Positions 52,531 to 61,262 of a stretch of DNA of 64,000 nt are shown in pieces. The notes beneath the pieces are model-generated. The model ran no database searches, had not been told where the DNA came from, and saw nothing but the letters and a program-made list of their open reading frames with translations. The position numbers and the translations under genes are program-made. The DNA is from Mesorhizobium sp. M9A.F.Ca.ET.002.03.1.2. GTDB lineage: Bacteria; Pseudomonadota; Alphaproteobacteria; Rhizobiales; Rhizobiaceae. The stretch lies in contig NZ_CP034443.1 in assembly GCF_003952365.1 (NCBI RefSeq), forward strand, positions 2,101,001 to 2,165,000. The letters are read 5' to 3'. How positions within the stretch are numbered: position 1 is the stretch's first letter; each line of letters opens with the position of its first letter.

Positions 52531-54120
52531 CTACCTCCCGCCAAGCTGTTGGGCGAGCATGTAGCCCGAGGCAGCACCGGTGCCGGCACCTGGCCATGTT
52601 GCAGCACCAGTGAGATGCAAATTCGTGACCGGCGTGTTCCAGCCGGCATAACCACGCGCCGGGCGAAACAGGAAATTCTGCGCCAGATGATGGCTGCCGC
52701 AGATCTGGTCGCCGCCGACGAGGTTGGGGTTCTCGCGTTCGAGGTCCAGCGGCGAGAACACGGCGCGGCCGAGGATTTTTTTGCGAAGGCCGGGCGCATA
52801 GGTCTCGATGATATCGAGCACGCGCTCGGCGTAGCGTTCTTTGATCTGATCCCAGTGAGCCGGCGCGATTGTGCCCGCCGCATCGCCAAGGATCTCGGCA
52901 GGCAGCATGCGCACCTGCACCCACAGCACGTGCTTGCCTTCCGGTGCGCGCGTCGGGTCGATCGCGGTTGGCTGGCCGACGACCAGCACCGGCTCGTCCG
53001 GCAGCATGCCCGACATGGATTGCTGATAGGTCCGCGACATGGCGTCGAGCGACGGCGACAGATGGACATAGGCGAATTGCCGAAGCTCAGGCCCGGCGCG
53101 CCAGCCCGGCAGATCGTCCAGCGCCAGATGGATCATCATCGTGCCCGGCGCGTGGCGGAACTTTTTCATCGCCGTGTCGAAGCCGGCGTCGCCTGAACCA
53201 TCAGGCAGCAGTTTGCCGGGCAGCGCCCCGGGCGCCACACCGGCGATGACGGCCTTGCTGGCGGTATGGGTCTCGCCGGAAGCGAGCCGTACACCGGTCG
53301 CCTTGCCGGCAGAGACCGTGATCTCGGCCACCTCCGCTTCGGTGGCGATCTTGCCGCCGGCAGAAGTGACCATGCCCGACAAAGCGCGGATGATGGTGTC
53401 GGCGCCGCCCTTGCCGAGCACCATGCCGAAGCACTGGTTGGCCATCGACTCAAGGTAGGGGAACACCGCGCCGCCCGCGATGTCCGGCGCGAAATCGAGA
53501 TGCATACCCCAGGTGGCGAGCGTCGCCCTGACATGTGGAGACTCGAAAGTCTCCTCCAGCCAGGCGCGGGGTGAAGACAGCAGCAACCGGCCGGTGTCGA
53601 GCGCCCCGGCCAAGCCCTTCTTCCGCCACAGCTTCCATGTGGTGCCGGCCAGCGCCCGGCCGCTCATCGGCGCGCCCAGCAGCCGGAACAGATGCTCGGC
53701 TTCCGCCGGGAAAGCCGCCACCAGCCGGCGCCATGTCGCGGCATCGGCCGGGGAAAGAGCGGCCATCCGGGCAGCGGTCTTTTCCAGGTCGTTACTGACG
53801 CCGAACCAGCTCCCGTCCGGGAAGGCGCTGGCGAAGCAATCGGCGACCGGCGCGAATTCCAGCCCGTGGGCTTTCAATTCATTTGCATATTTCTTGTGAA
53901 AGGCCGAGCCGGCGAACAGGCTCAGATTCATCGCGCCGAAATCGTGCCGGAAGCCGGGCAGCGTGAATTTGCGGGTCTGGACGGCGCCGCCGATTGTTGC
54001 GCTGCGCTCGAAAATCCCTGTTTTCCAGCCCTTGAGCGCCAGATGCGCGGCGCATGCCAGACTGTTATGGCCCGCCCCGACGAATATGGCGTCAAACTCG
54101 CTCACGCCCACCCAACCCAT
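52531..54120 (-). CDS. FAD-dependent oxidoreductase, phytoene-desaturase-like (paralogue 1)
   Basis: This 529-residue flavoprotein has an N-terminal FAD site (FDAIFVGAGHNSLACAAHLALKG then FERSATIGGAVQTRKFTLPGF) and a C-terminal FAD contact (TNLHLTGAATWPGAGTGAASGYMLAQQL). It belongs to the phytoene desaturase/CrtO-like branch, which oxidizes or desaturates hydrophobic substrates, but no carotenoid genes are nearby. It is clearly related along its full length to the protein at 55323-56894. Start ATG 54120 is uncertain; GTG at 54111 has a better spaced AAGGAA. It is divergent from the cyclase gene. Confidence 0.83.
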   Translation of the reverse strand: MGWVGVSEFDAIFVGAGHNSLACAAHLALKGWKTGIFERSATIGGAVQTRKFTLPGFRHDFGAMNLSLFAGSAFHKKYANELKAHGLEFAPVADCFASAFPDGSWFGVSNDLEKTAARMAALSPADAATWRRLVAAFPAEAEHLFRLLGAPMSGRALAGTTWKLWRKKGLAGALDTGRLLLSSPRAWLEETFESPHVRATLATWGMHLDFAPDIAGGAVFPYLESMANQCFGMVLGKGGADTIIRALSGMVTSAGGKIATEAEVAEITVSAGKATGVRLASGETHTASKAVIAGVAPGALPGKLLPDGSGDAGFDTAMKKFRHAPGTMMIHLALDDLPGWRAGPELRQFAYVHLSPSLDAMSRTYQQSMSGMLPDEPVLVVGQPTAIDPTRAPEGKHVLWVQVRMLPAEILGDAAGTIAPAHWDQIKERYAERVLDIIETYAPGLRKKILGRAVFSPLDLERENPNLVGGDQICGSHHLAQNFLFRPARGYAGWNTPVTNLHLTGAATWPGAGTGAASGYMLAQQLGGR

Positions 54121-54226
54121 TTCCTTTATGCTTAAAGATAATTGCAGATGCATATGTTTTCGTCTAGTAGGATATTAAGGGCCGCAACGAGCCTTCAGAG
54201 CCATCCAAGAAGAGGGAACAGAGACC

Positions 54227-55018
54227 ATGGACACGCAACAACTCCTCGGCGAGGTCGCCGGCCAGCTTCTTTCAGGCGCCATCCAGGTGGTCGACCTGAC
54301 GGCGCCGCTCGGTCCCGACACGCCGCTGATCAAGCTGCCGCCCGAACTGGCGGTGGACACGCCGAAGATCGAGATCCACGCCATCTCCCACTTTGACAAG
54401 AACGGGCCGTGGTGGGCGTGGAACTGGCTGAAACTCGGCGAGCATTCGGGCACGCATTTCGATGCGCCCAACCATTGGATCACCGGCAAGGACTATCCGG
54501 ACGGCGGCACCGACACCATTCCGGCGCAGAACTTCGTCGGCCCGGTCAATGTCATCGACTGTTCGAAGCAAGCCGCCGCCGACCATGACTTCCTGCTCAC
54601 CGTCGACCACATCAAGGCGTGGGAAGCCGAGCACGGCGCCATCAACGCCGGCGAATGGGTGGTGATGCGCACCGACTGGTACAAGCGCAACGGCTCGGAA
54701 GCCGAATTCCTCAACGCCGACGAGACCGGCCCGCATACGCCCGGACCGACGGCAGAAGCGATCCAGTTCCTGATCAGCAAGGACATCAAGGGCTGGGGCA
54801 GCGAGACGATCGGCACCGACGCCGGCAAGGCCGGCGGCATGGAGCCGCCGTTCCCGGCGCACAGCCTGATGCACAAGGCCAACCGCTACGGCCTCGCCAG
54901 CCTCTGCAACCTCGACCGGTTGCCGCCGAAGGGCGCGATCCTGATCGCGGCACCGCTGAAGATCGAGCACGGCACCGGCAGCCCGATCCGCGCGCTGGCG
55001 CTTGTGCCACGGCAATAG
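54227..55018 (+). CDS. Cyclase family protein (kynurenine-formamidase-like)
   Basis: This 263-residue protein has the cyclase signature HSGTHFDAPNH (His73, His77, Asp79, His83), which binds a metal in bacterial kynurenine formamidase and related amidohydrolases. The hydrophobic tail with GAILIAAPLKIEHGTGSPIRALAL is also family-like. Members hydrolyse N-formylkynurenine or act on isatin, so the assignment is not fixed. AGAGGGAAC precedes the ATG. It is divergent from paralogue 1 and is followed by a repeat element and paralogue 2. Location near an anthranilate-type operon makes tryptophan-derived substrates likely. Confidence 0.83.
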   Translation: MDTQQLLGEVAGQLLSGAIQVVDLTAPLGPDTPLIKLPPELAVDTPKIEIHAISHFDKNGPWWAWNWLKLGEHSGTHFDAPNHWITGKDYPDGGTDTIPAQNFVGPVNVIDCSKQAAADHDFLLTVDHIKAWEAEHGAINAGEWVVMRTDWYKRNGSEAEFLNADETGPHTPGPTAEAIQFLISKDIKGWGSETIGTDAGKAGGMEPPFPAHSLMHKANRYGLASLCNLDRLPPKGAILIAAPLKIEHGTGSPIRALALVPRQ

Positions 55019-55104
55019 GACGAGGTGGCGGTCTTCGGGAGAAGATCATGCTCGCAGACAACGCTGTAGTGATGGAGTCGGAGCGGCCGCCTTGTGGCGC
55101 CGCC

Positions 55105-55269
55105 GCTCTACGGCGCCCCCCTCTGTCCTGCCGGACATCTCCCCCTCTAGGGGGGAGATCAGCGGCTTCGGCGCCCCGTTTATTCCTGCCACGTTGGAAA
55201 TTGGCGAAGGCAGTGATGACCGATCTCCCCCCTAGAGGGGGAGATGTCCGGCAGGACAGAGGGGGGCGC
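55105..55269. repeat. Inverted-repeat intergenic element, copy 2
   Basis: This is the second copy of the element at 41760-41926, beginning GCTCTACGGCGCCCCCCTCT and ending in GGAGATGTCCGGCAGGACAG plus AGGGGGGCGC. Inner arms here are extended by CCCCTCTAGGGGGGAGAT and its inverse at 55223-55240. It fills most of the 304-base gap between the cyclase gene and the second FAD oxidoreductase gene, which has no other visible content. Confidence 0.85.
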
Positions 55270-55322
55270 GAAGGAACGCCAACTTGCGCGATTGAATCTC
55301 AGCTTCCAGCGAGCAACCCTCT

Positions 55323-56894
55323 ATGACCGCCCCCGATCACGTCATCGTCGGCAGCGGCATCAACGCGCTGGTCTGCGCGGCGATGCTTGGCGGCAAGGGG
55401 GCGAAGGTGCTGGTGCTCGAGCGCAACGACCGCATCGGCGGCTGCATGCGCACCGAGGAGATCACCGCGCCCGGCTTCATCCACGACGTGATGGCGACGA
55501 CCTTCGTCCTGTTCATCACCTCGCCGGCCTATGCGGCGCTGGGCAAGGATCTGGCGCGGCACGGCCTGGAATTCTGCAACACCGGCACGCCGACCGGCGT
55601 GCTGCGGCCGGACGGCAGCCACGCCATCCTGTGCACCGATCGCGCCGCCAATGTCGCGGCGGCCAACGCGCTTGCCGCGGGCGATGGCGACCGGCACGGC
55701 AGCGATGTCGGCGAGATCGAGCGCAACGCCGGCCTGCTGTTCGGGCTGCTCGGCGGCAGCCTGTGGTCCTATCCCACGACCAAGCTGCTGGCGGGCGAAG
55801 CCTGGCGGCGCGGGCCACGCGGCCTTGCCGGCTTTCTCGGCCAGGCTCTGGTGCCGGCGCGCGGCTGGCTGGAAAGCACCTATCAATCCGAAACCATCCG
55901 CGCGCTGTGGGCACCCTGGGTGCTGCATGCCGGGCTCGGGCCCGAAGATGCGTTTTCCGGCCAGATCGCCAGGGTTATCGCGTTTGCGCTCGAAGCTGCC
56001 GGCGCGCCGATCGTCAAGGGCGGCGCCAGCAACCTGCTGGCCGCTTTCGAGGCGCTGATCAAGGAGCGCGGCGGCGTGATCCGGACTGAAGCGGACGTTG
56101 CCTCCATCATCCAGAGCGGAGGCCGAGCCACCGGCGTGCGGCTAGCTTCGGGCGAAACAGTCATCGCGAACAAGAGCGTCATCTGCTCGGTCACGCCGAC
56201 CCAGCTTTACGGGCGTCTGCTCGGCGACGCGGCCCCGAAAGCCGAGGTCGAAGCAGCGCAAAAATACCGCTACGGCAAGGGTAATTTCCAGATCCACTAT
56301 GCCTTGGACAAGCCGCCGGCATGGCGGGGCGACGGCCTGGACAAGGTCGCGCTGCTGCACCTGACGCCGGGGCTCGACGGCGTGTCGAAAGCCTGCAACG
56401 AGGCGGTGCGCGGCGTGCTACCGGAAGTGCCGACGATCTGCGTCGGCCAGCCGCACGCGCTCGACCCGTCGCGCTGTCCGGACGGCAAGGCGATCCTGTG
56501 GCTGCAACTGCCCGAGGCGCCACGCACCGTCAAGGGCGATGCCGCCGGCAAACTCGAGACGCCGGCCGACGGCCGTTGGACCGAGGCGCTGCGCGAAGCC
56601 TATGCCGACCGCGTCGAGGCCATCCTTGCCGGCCATATCGACGGGTTCAAGGACAGCGTCATCGCCCGCCGCGCCTATTCGCCGGCCGATCTGGAAGCGA
56701 TGAACGTCAATCTGGTCGGCGGCGATCCCTATGGCGGCTCCTCTACCATCGACCAGTCGTTCCTGTGGCGGCCGTTCAAGACGAGCCGCAATCACGATAC
56801 CGGGATCAAGGGCCTCCACCATATCGGCGCCTCGACGCATCCCGGCGCGGGCTTGGGCGGCGGCTCCGGCTTCCTGCTGGCGGGGAGGTTGTGA
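55323..56894 (+). CDS. FAD-dependent oxidoreductase, phytoene-desaturase-like (paralogue 2)
   Basis: This 523-residue flavoprotein resembles the product of 52531-54120 in order and spacing: HVIVGSGINALVCAAMLGGKG, LERNDRIGGCMRTEEITAPGF, TGVRLASGETVIANK and a final HIGASTHPGAGLGGGSGFLLAGRL. It should use FAD to oxidize a hydrophobic or aromatic substrate. The ribosome site before the ATG is weak. The stop overlaps the MarR start by 1 base, so both are co-translated. The pair may form a heterodimer or act in sequence. Confidence 0.83.
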   Translation: MTAPDHVIVGSGINALVCAAMLGGKGAKVLVLERNDRIGGCMRTEEITAPGFIHDVMATTFVLFITSPAYAALGKDLARHGLEFCNTGTPTGVLRPDGSHAILCTDRAANVAAANALAAGDGDRHGSDVGEIERNAGLLFGLLGGSLWSYPTTKLLAGEAWRRGPRGLAGFLGQALVPARGWLESTYQSETIRALWAPWVLHAGLGPEDAFSGQIARVIAFALEAAGAPIVKGGASNLLAAFEALIKERGGVIRTEADVASIIQSGGRATGVRLASGETVIANKSVICSVTPTQLYGRLLGDAAPKAEVEAAQKYRYGKGNFQIHYALDKPPAWRGDGLDKVALLHLTPGLDGVSKACNEAVRGVLPEVPTICVGQPHALDPSRCPDGKAILWLQLPEAPRTVKGDAAGKLETPADGRWTEALREAYADRVEAILAGHIDGFKDSVIARRAYSPADLEAMNVNLVGGDPYGGSSTIDQSFLWRPFKTSRNHDTGIKGLHHIGASTHPGAGLGGGSGFLLAGRL

Positions 56895-57373
56895 TGGAAC
56901 AGAAGGTTGAAAAGCGCCAGCGCATCTCCACCTTGGGCCAGATCGGCCTGCAGCAGTTCGCGCCCTATCTGATGAACCGCATCATGGGCCGCTACAACGC
57001 CACCTTGCGCGACGATTTCCGCAAGCAGGGTCTGACCATTCCGCAGGTGCGCACACTCGCCGTGCTGTCGGTCACCGACGGTGTCACCGTCAACGATCTC
57101 TCGGTTTATACGGTCATCGAACAATCCACGTTGAGCCGGACGCTCGACACGCTGGAAGGGCAAGGGTTCGTACGGCGGGAGCAGGGAGTCACCGACAGCC
57201 GCATCCGCCATGTGTTCTTGACCGACGAGGGTCGCGCCGAGTTCACCCGCGCCTGGCCAGCCATGCATGACGCGTTCGAGGCGATGTTCGACGATGTCGA
57301 CGATGCCGAATACGCGGCGCTGATCGCCACACTGCAGAAGATGCTGAAGAACATTCGCAAGCACGACATTTGA
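56894..57373 (+). CDS. MarR family regulator
   Basis: This 159-residue winged-helix regulator has TVNDLSVYTVIEQSTLSRTLDTLEGQGFVRR at about residues 65-95 and the wing TDSRIRHVFLTDEG. It is the third gene of the rightward operon, after the cyclase and paralogue 2. It is not close to the MarR protein at 42770 in its N-terminal half. It probably controls this divergent cluster in response to a substrate. No clean palindrome lies in the divergent promoter region. Confidence 0.85.
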   Translation: MEQKVEKRQRISTLGQIGLQQFAPYLMNRIMGRYNATLRDDFRKQGLTIPQVRTLAVLSVTDGVTVNDLSVYTVIEQSTLSRTLDTLEGQGFVRREQGVTDSRIRHVFLTDEGRAEFTRAWPAMHDAFEAMFDDVDDAEYAALIATLQKMLKNIRKHDI

Positions 57374-57421
57374 CGATCTCACGCGCCGCCAGATTTCGGC
57401 GGTTACGGAAGGAGCCAAAAA

Positions 57422-59575
57422 ATGGCCGAACGATCTTTTGCCAAGGAAGTCGAGAAGCTCAGGCTCGGCGCCGGCGAGGAGTTTTCCGGCGAAGGCATTC
57501 TCGCCATCACCAAGGCGCTGCTGCAATGCGGCGTCGGCTATGTCGGCGGCTATCAGGGCGCGCCGATCAGCCATCTGATGGACGTGCTGGCCGACGCCCA
57601 GGACATTCTGGGCGAGCTCGGCGTGCATTTCGAGGCGAGCGCTTCCGAAGCGACCGCCACCGCCATGCTGGCGGCTTCGGTGCACTATCCGATCCGCGGT
57701 GCGGCGACCTTCAAGTCGACGGTCGGCACCAATGTCGCGTCGGACGCGCTGGCCAATCTCGCTTCCGGCGGCGTCACCGGCGGCGCGCTGATCATTGTCG
57801 GCGAGGATTATGGCGAGGGCTCCTCGATCATGCAGGAGCGCAGCCACGCCTTCGCCATGAAGAGCCAGGTCTGGCTGCTCGATCCGCGGCCGAACCTGCC
57901 GTCGATCGTCAAGGCGGTGGAGGACGGCTTCGAGCTGTCGGAGGTCTCGAACACGCCGGTCATGCTGCAGGTCCGCATCCGCTGCTGCCACGTCCATGGC
58001 CGTTTCATCGCCAAGGACAACAAGCGACCGGCGATGACGGTGGCCGATGCGCTCGATGCGCCGCGCCGCGACACCGGCCGCATCGTGCTGCCGCCCGCCT
58101 CGTTCCTGCATGAGAAGGAGAAGGTGCAGAAACGCTGGCCGGCGGCGGTCGATTTCATCCGCACCAACAAGATCAACGAGTTCTTCGGGCCGGAGCACGG
58201 TTCGGTCGGCATCGTCATGCAGGGCGGCATGTACAATGCGGTCATCCGGGCGCTGCAGCGCCTCGGCCTTGCCGACACCTATGGTGTGACAGACGTGCCG
58301 CTCTATGTGCTCAATGCCGTCTATCCGCTGGTCGATGACGAGTTCCTGTCCTTCTGCGAAGGCAAGGACGCCGTGCTCGTCGTCGAGGAAGGCCAGCCCA
58401 ACTATATCGAGCAGGCGTTTGCCGCGATGCTGCACAAGGCCGGGCGCGGCACGAAGCTGGTCGGCAAGGAACATCTGCCGATGGCCGGCGAATACACCGG
58501 CCAGGTCATGCTCGACGGCATCGGATCTTTCCTGCGCGCCACCATCCCCCATCTGCTGCCAAGCGAGGTCCGCGCCCCGAACAAGATCGGCGACGGGCTC
58601 GATACCGCCGACCTGATCAATGTCGTTCCGGGCCGTCCGCCCGGCTTCTGCGTCGGTTGCCCCGAGCGGCCGATCTTCGCCGCCACCAAGCTGGTCGAGC
58701 AGGAGCTCGGCAAGCATCACATCGCCTCCGACATCGGCTGCCATCTGTTCTCGATCATGCCGCCCTTCGAGCTTGGCGCCACCACCATGGGCTACGGGCT
58801 GGGGCCGGCTTCCGCCTCGGCCTTCAATTCGCCCGACGCCAGGCGCCGCTCGATCTCCTTCGTCGGCGACGGCGGCTTCTGGCACAACGGCCTGACCTCG
58901 TCGATCGGCAATGCCGTGTTCAACAAGAATGACGGCGTCATCGTCATCGTCGACAACTTTTACTCGGCCGCCACCGGCGGTCAGGACATTCTGTCGTCCC
59001 GCGCCGGCAACAAGACGAAATCGACGAAGCACCCGATCACCGAGGCGGTGAAGGGCATGGGCGTCAAATGGCTGCGCCATATCGACCGCACCTATGATGT
59101 CGGCAAGATGCAGGAGACCCTGCGCGAAGCGCTGACGACCGACGAGAAAGGCCCGAAGGTCATCGTCGCCTCGTCCGAATGCATGCTCAACCGGCAGCGG
59201 CGCGAAAGGCCGTTGGTCGACAAGGCGATCAAAGGCGGAGCGAGGATCGTCAAGCCCAAATTCGGCGTCGATGAGGACATCTGCACCGGCGACCATGCCT
59301 GCATGCGGCTGTCCGGCTGCCCGTCGCTGTCGGTGAAGTCGCTCGACGATCCGCTGCGCGACGATCCGGTGGCGCATATCGACCAGAACTGCGTCGGCTG
59401 CGGCAATTGCGGCGAGGTTGCCGATGCGGCGGTGCTGTGCCCGTCCTTCTACCGCGCCGACGTGGTGCACAATCCCACCCGCTGGGACCGTTTCCTGGAA
59501 GCTGCCCGTCGCGCCACGATCGGCCTGTTGCAGCGGCGCCGCGAAAGCCGGCGCCTGATGTTCGCCGATGCTTGA
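57422..59575 (+). CDS. Indolepyruvate ferredoxin oxidoreductase alpha-like subunit (IorA family)
   Basis: This 717-residue thiamine-diphosphate enzyme subunit should cleave a 2-oxoacid to the acyl-CoA and CO2. The pyrimidine-domain region GGYQGAPISHLMDVLADAQ is at the start, the TPP-Mg motif is in FVGDGGFWHNGLTSSIGNAVFNKNDGVIVIVDN near residue 480-515, and a C-terminal ferredoxin-type part has Cys621, 627, 633 and Cys657, 660, 663, 673. Cys spacing in the first set is looser than a classic CxxCxxC site. AAGGAG lies before the ATG. It overlaps the beta subunit by 8 bases. Indolepyruvate or another aryl pyruvate is likely. Confidence 0.87.
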   Translation: MAERSFAKEVEKLRLGAGEEFSGEGILAITKALLQCGVGYVGGYQGAPISHLMDVLADAQDILGELGVHFEASASEATATAMLAASVHYPIRGAATFKSTVGTNVASDALANLASGGVTGGALIIVGEDYGEGSSIMQERSHAFAMKSQVWLLDPRPNLPSIVKAVEDGFELSEVSNTPVMLQVRIRCCHVHGRFIAKDNKRPAMTVADALDAPRRDTGRIVLPPASFLHEKEKVQKRWPAAVDFIRTNKINEFFGPEHGSVGIVMQGGMYNAVIRALQRLGLADTYGVTDVPLYVLNAVYPLVDDEFLSFCEGKDAVLVVEEGQPNYIEQAFAAMLHKAGRGTKLVGKEHLPMAGEYTGQVMLDGIGSFLRATIPHLLPSEVRAPNKIGDGLDTADLINVVPGRPPGFCVGCPERPIFAATKLVEQELGKHHIASDIGCHLFSIMPPFELGATTMGYGLGPASASAFNSPDARRRSISFVGDGGFWHNGLTSSIGNAVFNKNDGVIVIVDNFYSAATGGQDILSSRAGNKTKSTKHPITEAVKGMGVKWLRHIDRTYDVGKMQETLREALTTDEKGPKVIVASSECMLNRQRRERPLVDKAIKGGARIVKPKFGVDEDICTGDHACMRLSGCPSLSVKSLDDPLRDDPVAHIDQNCVGCGNCGEVADAAVLCPSFYRADVVHNPTRWDRFLEAARRATIGLLQRRRESRRLMFADA

Positions 59576-61166
59576 CGCCGTCCCCTCATCGCGCTCGAAA
59601 GCCGGCGCTCCTGATGACGAGCGCGTCATCAAGCTTGCGGTGCTGGCGGTCGGCGGCCAGGGCGGCGGCGTGCTGGCGGACTGGATCACCGATGTCGCCG
59701 AGCGCAACGGTTACGTCGCGCAATCGACCTCGGTCGCCGGCGTCGCCCAGCGCACCGGCGCCACCATCTATTATGTCGAGATGGCCAGAGACACCGGCCG
59801 CCTGCCGGTCTTCGCCCTGTCGCCGTCGCAGGGCGACGTCGACATATTGATCGCCGCCGAACTGATGGAGGCCGGCCGCGCCATCATCCGCGGCTTCGTC
59901 ACGCCCGAGCGCACGACGCTGATCGCCTCGTCGCACCGCATCGCCGCCGTGTCGGAGAAGATCGAACCCGGCGATGGCAGGGCCGCGTCGTCAAAAGTGC
60001 ATGCCACGGCTGAAGCGGCGGCCAAGCGCTTCATCGCCTTCGACATGGAAAAGATCGCCGCCGACAACGGCTCGATGATCTCGGCCAGCCTGCTCGGCGC
60101 GCTGGCGGGGTCCGACGCGCTGCCGTTCACCCGCGAGAGCTACGAGCAGGCGGTCAGTGCCGGCGGCCGCGGCGTCAAGGCCAGCCTTGCTGCCTTCGGC
60201 GCGTCCTATGATCGCGCGCGCGACATCACGAGTGCGCCGGCTCCGGGCGACAAGACCGCAGAGCCTGGAGTTGCCGAAACCGGCTCGGGAGCGGCGGCAA
60301 AAGTGAGCGGACCAGAAAGCCTGCTGAGGGGCTGGCAGGACCTTGCGGCCCGCGTCGATGCGCTGCCGCTTCCCGCGCGCGACATGGCGCTTCGCGGCCT
60401 GAAAAAAGTCGTCGACTATCAGGACATCGCCTATGGCGGCGAGTATCTCGACCGGCTCGACCGGGCCGTCGCGCTGGACAGCGCCGACCATGGCTACGCG
60501 CTGTCGATATCAGCGGCAAAGCATCTGGCCAACGCCATGTGCTACGATGACATGATCCGCGTCGCCGACCTCAAGACGCGTTCGACCCGCGACCAACGCG
60601 TGCGCCGCGAGGTCGGCGTCAAGGACGGAACGGTCCTCCAGGTGACCGAATATTTCCATCCGCGCATCGAGGAATTCTGCGGCACGCTGCCGGCCGGGCT
60701 GGGCAGCTACATCGAGGCGCGGCCGAAGCTTGCCGCCTTTCTCGACCGCCGCATCAATCGCGGCCGCCGCATCCGCACCGACAGCTTTGTCGGCTTTGCC
60801 GCGCTCTGGTTCATCGGCGGCCTGCGCCGCTGGCGCCGCCGCCTGTTGCGCCACAGGGTCGAGACCGCACATCTCGATCGCTGGTATGCGCTGGCGCTCG
60901 GCCATGCCGGGGAAGACTACGCGCTTGGCACGGAGATCCTCAACTGCCGCCGGCTGATCAAGGGCTACAGCGACACCCACGCCCGCGCGCAATCCAAGTT
61001 CGATCGCGTGCTGTCGGCGCTCGACCTGGTCAAGGGCCGCGACGACGCCGCCGACTGGATCCGGCGCCTGCGCGAAGCAGCACTCAAGGACGAAAAGGGC
61101 GACATGCTCGACGGCGCGCTGAAGACGGTGGCGTCGCTGGGCAATGGACCCGCTCCACCCACATGA
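59568..61166 (+). CDS. Indolepyruvate oxidoreductase beta-like subunit (IorB family) fused to a long C-terminal domain
   Basis: This 532-residue protein starts with an IorB-like gamma-domain (KLAVLAVGGQGGGVLADWITDVAERNG, SVAGVAQRTGATIYYVEMA), about residues 15-205. IorB alone has roughly 200 residues. The remaining about 320 residues (from about 225, including RAVALDSADHGYALSISAAKHLANAMCYDDMIRVADLKTRSTRD) form an extra domain of DUF6537 type, which I recall from this branch. Residues 205-230 are a linker. Aerobic oxidoreductases of this shape may use flavin partners instead of ferredoxin. It ends the operon. Confidence 0.85.
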   Translation: MLDAVPSSRSKAGAPDDERVIKLAVLAVGGQGGGVLADWITDVAERNGYVAQSTSVAGVAQRTGATIYYVEMARDTGRLPVFALSPSQGDVDILIAAELMEAGRAIIRGFVTPERTTLIASSHRIAAVSEKIEPGDGRAASSKVHATAEAAAKRFIAFDMEKIAADNGSMISASLLGALAGSDALPFTRESYEQAVSAGGRGVKASLAAFGASYDRARDITSAPAPGDKTAEPGVAETGSGAAAKVSGPESLLRGWQDLAARVDALPLPARDMALRGLKKVVDYQDIAYGGEYLDRLDRAVALDSADHGYALSISAAKHLANAMCYDDMIRVADLKTRSTRDQRVRREVGVKDGTVLQVTEYFHPRIEEFCGTLPAGLGSYIEARPKLAAFLDRRINRGRRIRTDSFVGFAALWFIGGLRRWRRRLLRHRVETAHLDRWYALALGHAGEDYALGTEILNCRRLIKGYSDTHARAQSKFDRVLSALDLVKGRDDAADWIRRLREAALKDEKGDMLDGALKTVASLGNGPAPPT

Positions 61167-61262
61167 TCAGTGAGATCGCAACAACTCCAGACCTGCATCG
61201 CGCGCGTCCCGCACCGGACGAGCGCGGCGGCAACGGCGGCGCCTACTCCCGTCAAAAAGCGC

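Noticed and set aside
54137..54160. MarR operator in the divergent promoter between FAD paralogue 1 and the cyclase
   Set aside because: TGCA-GA-TGCA is symmetric, but the bases outside it do not pair, so the dyad is too short to claim.
56792..59707. A 971-codon open frame on the minus strand across the MarR and IorA-like genes
   Set aside because: The plus-strand frame has conserved TPP and cysteine motifs; the minus frame shows only arginine-, histidine- and aspartate-rich mirror sequence and no ribosome site.
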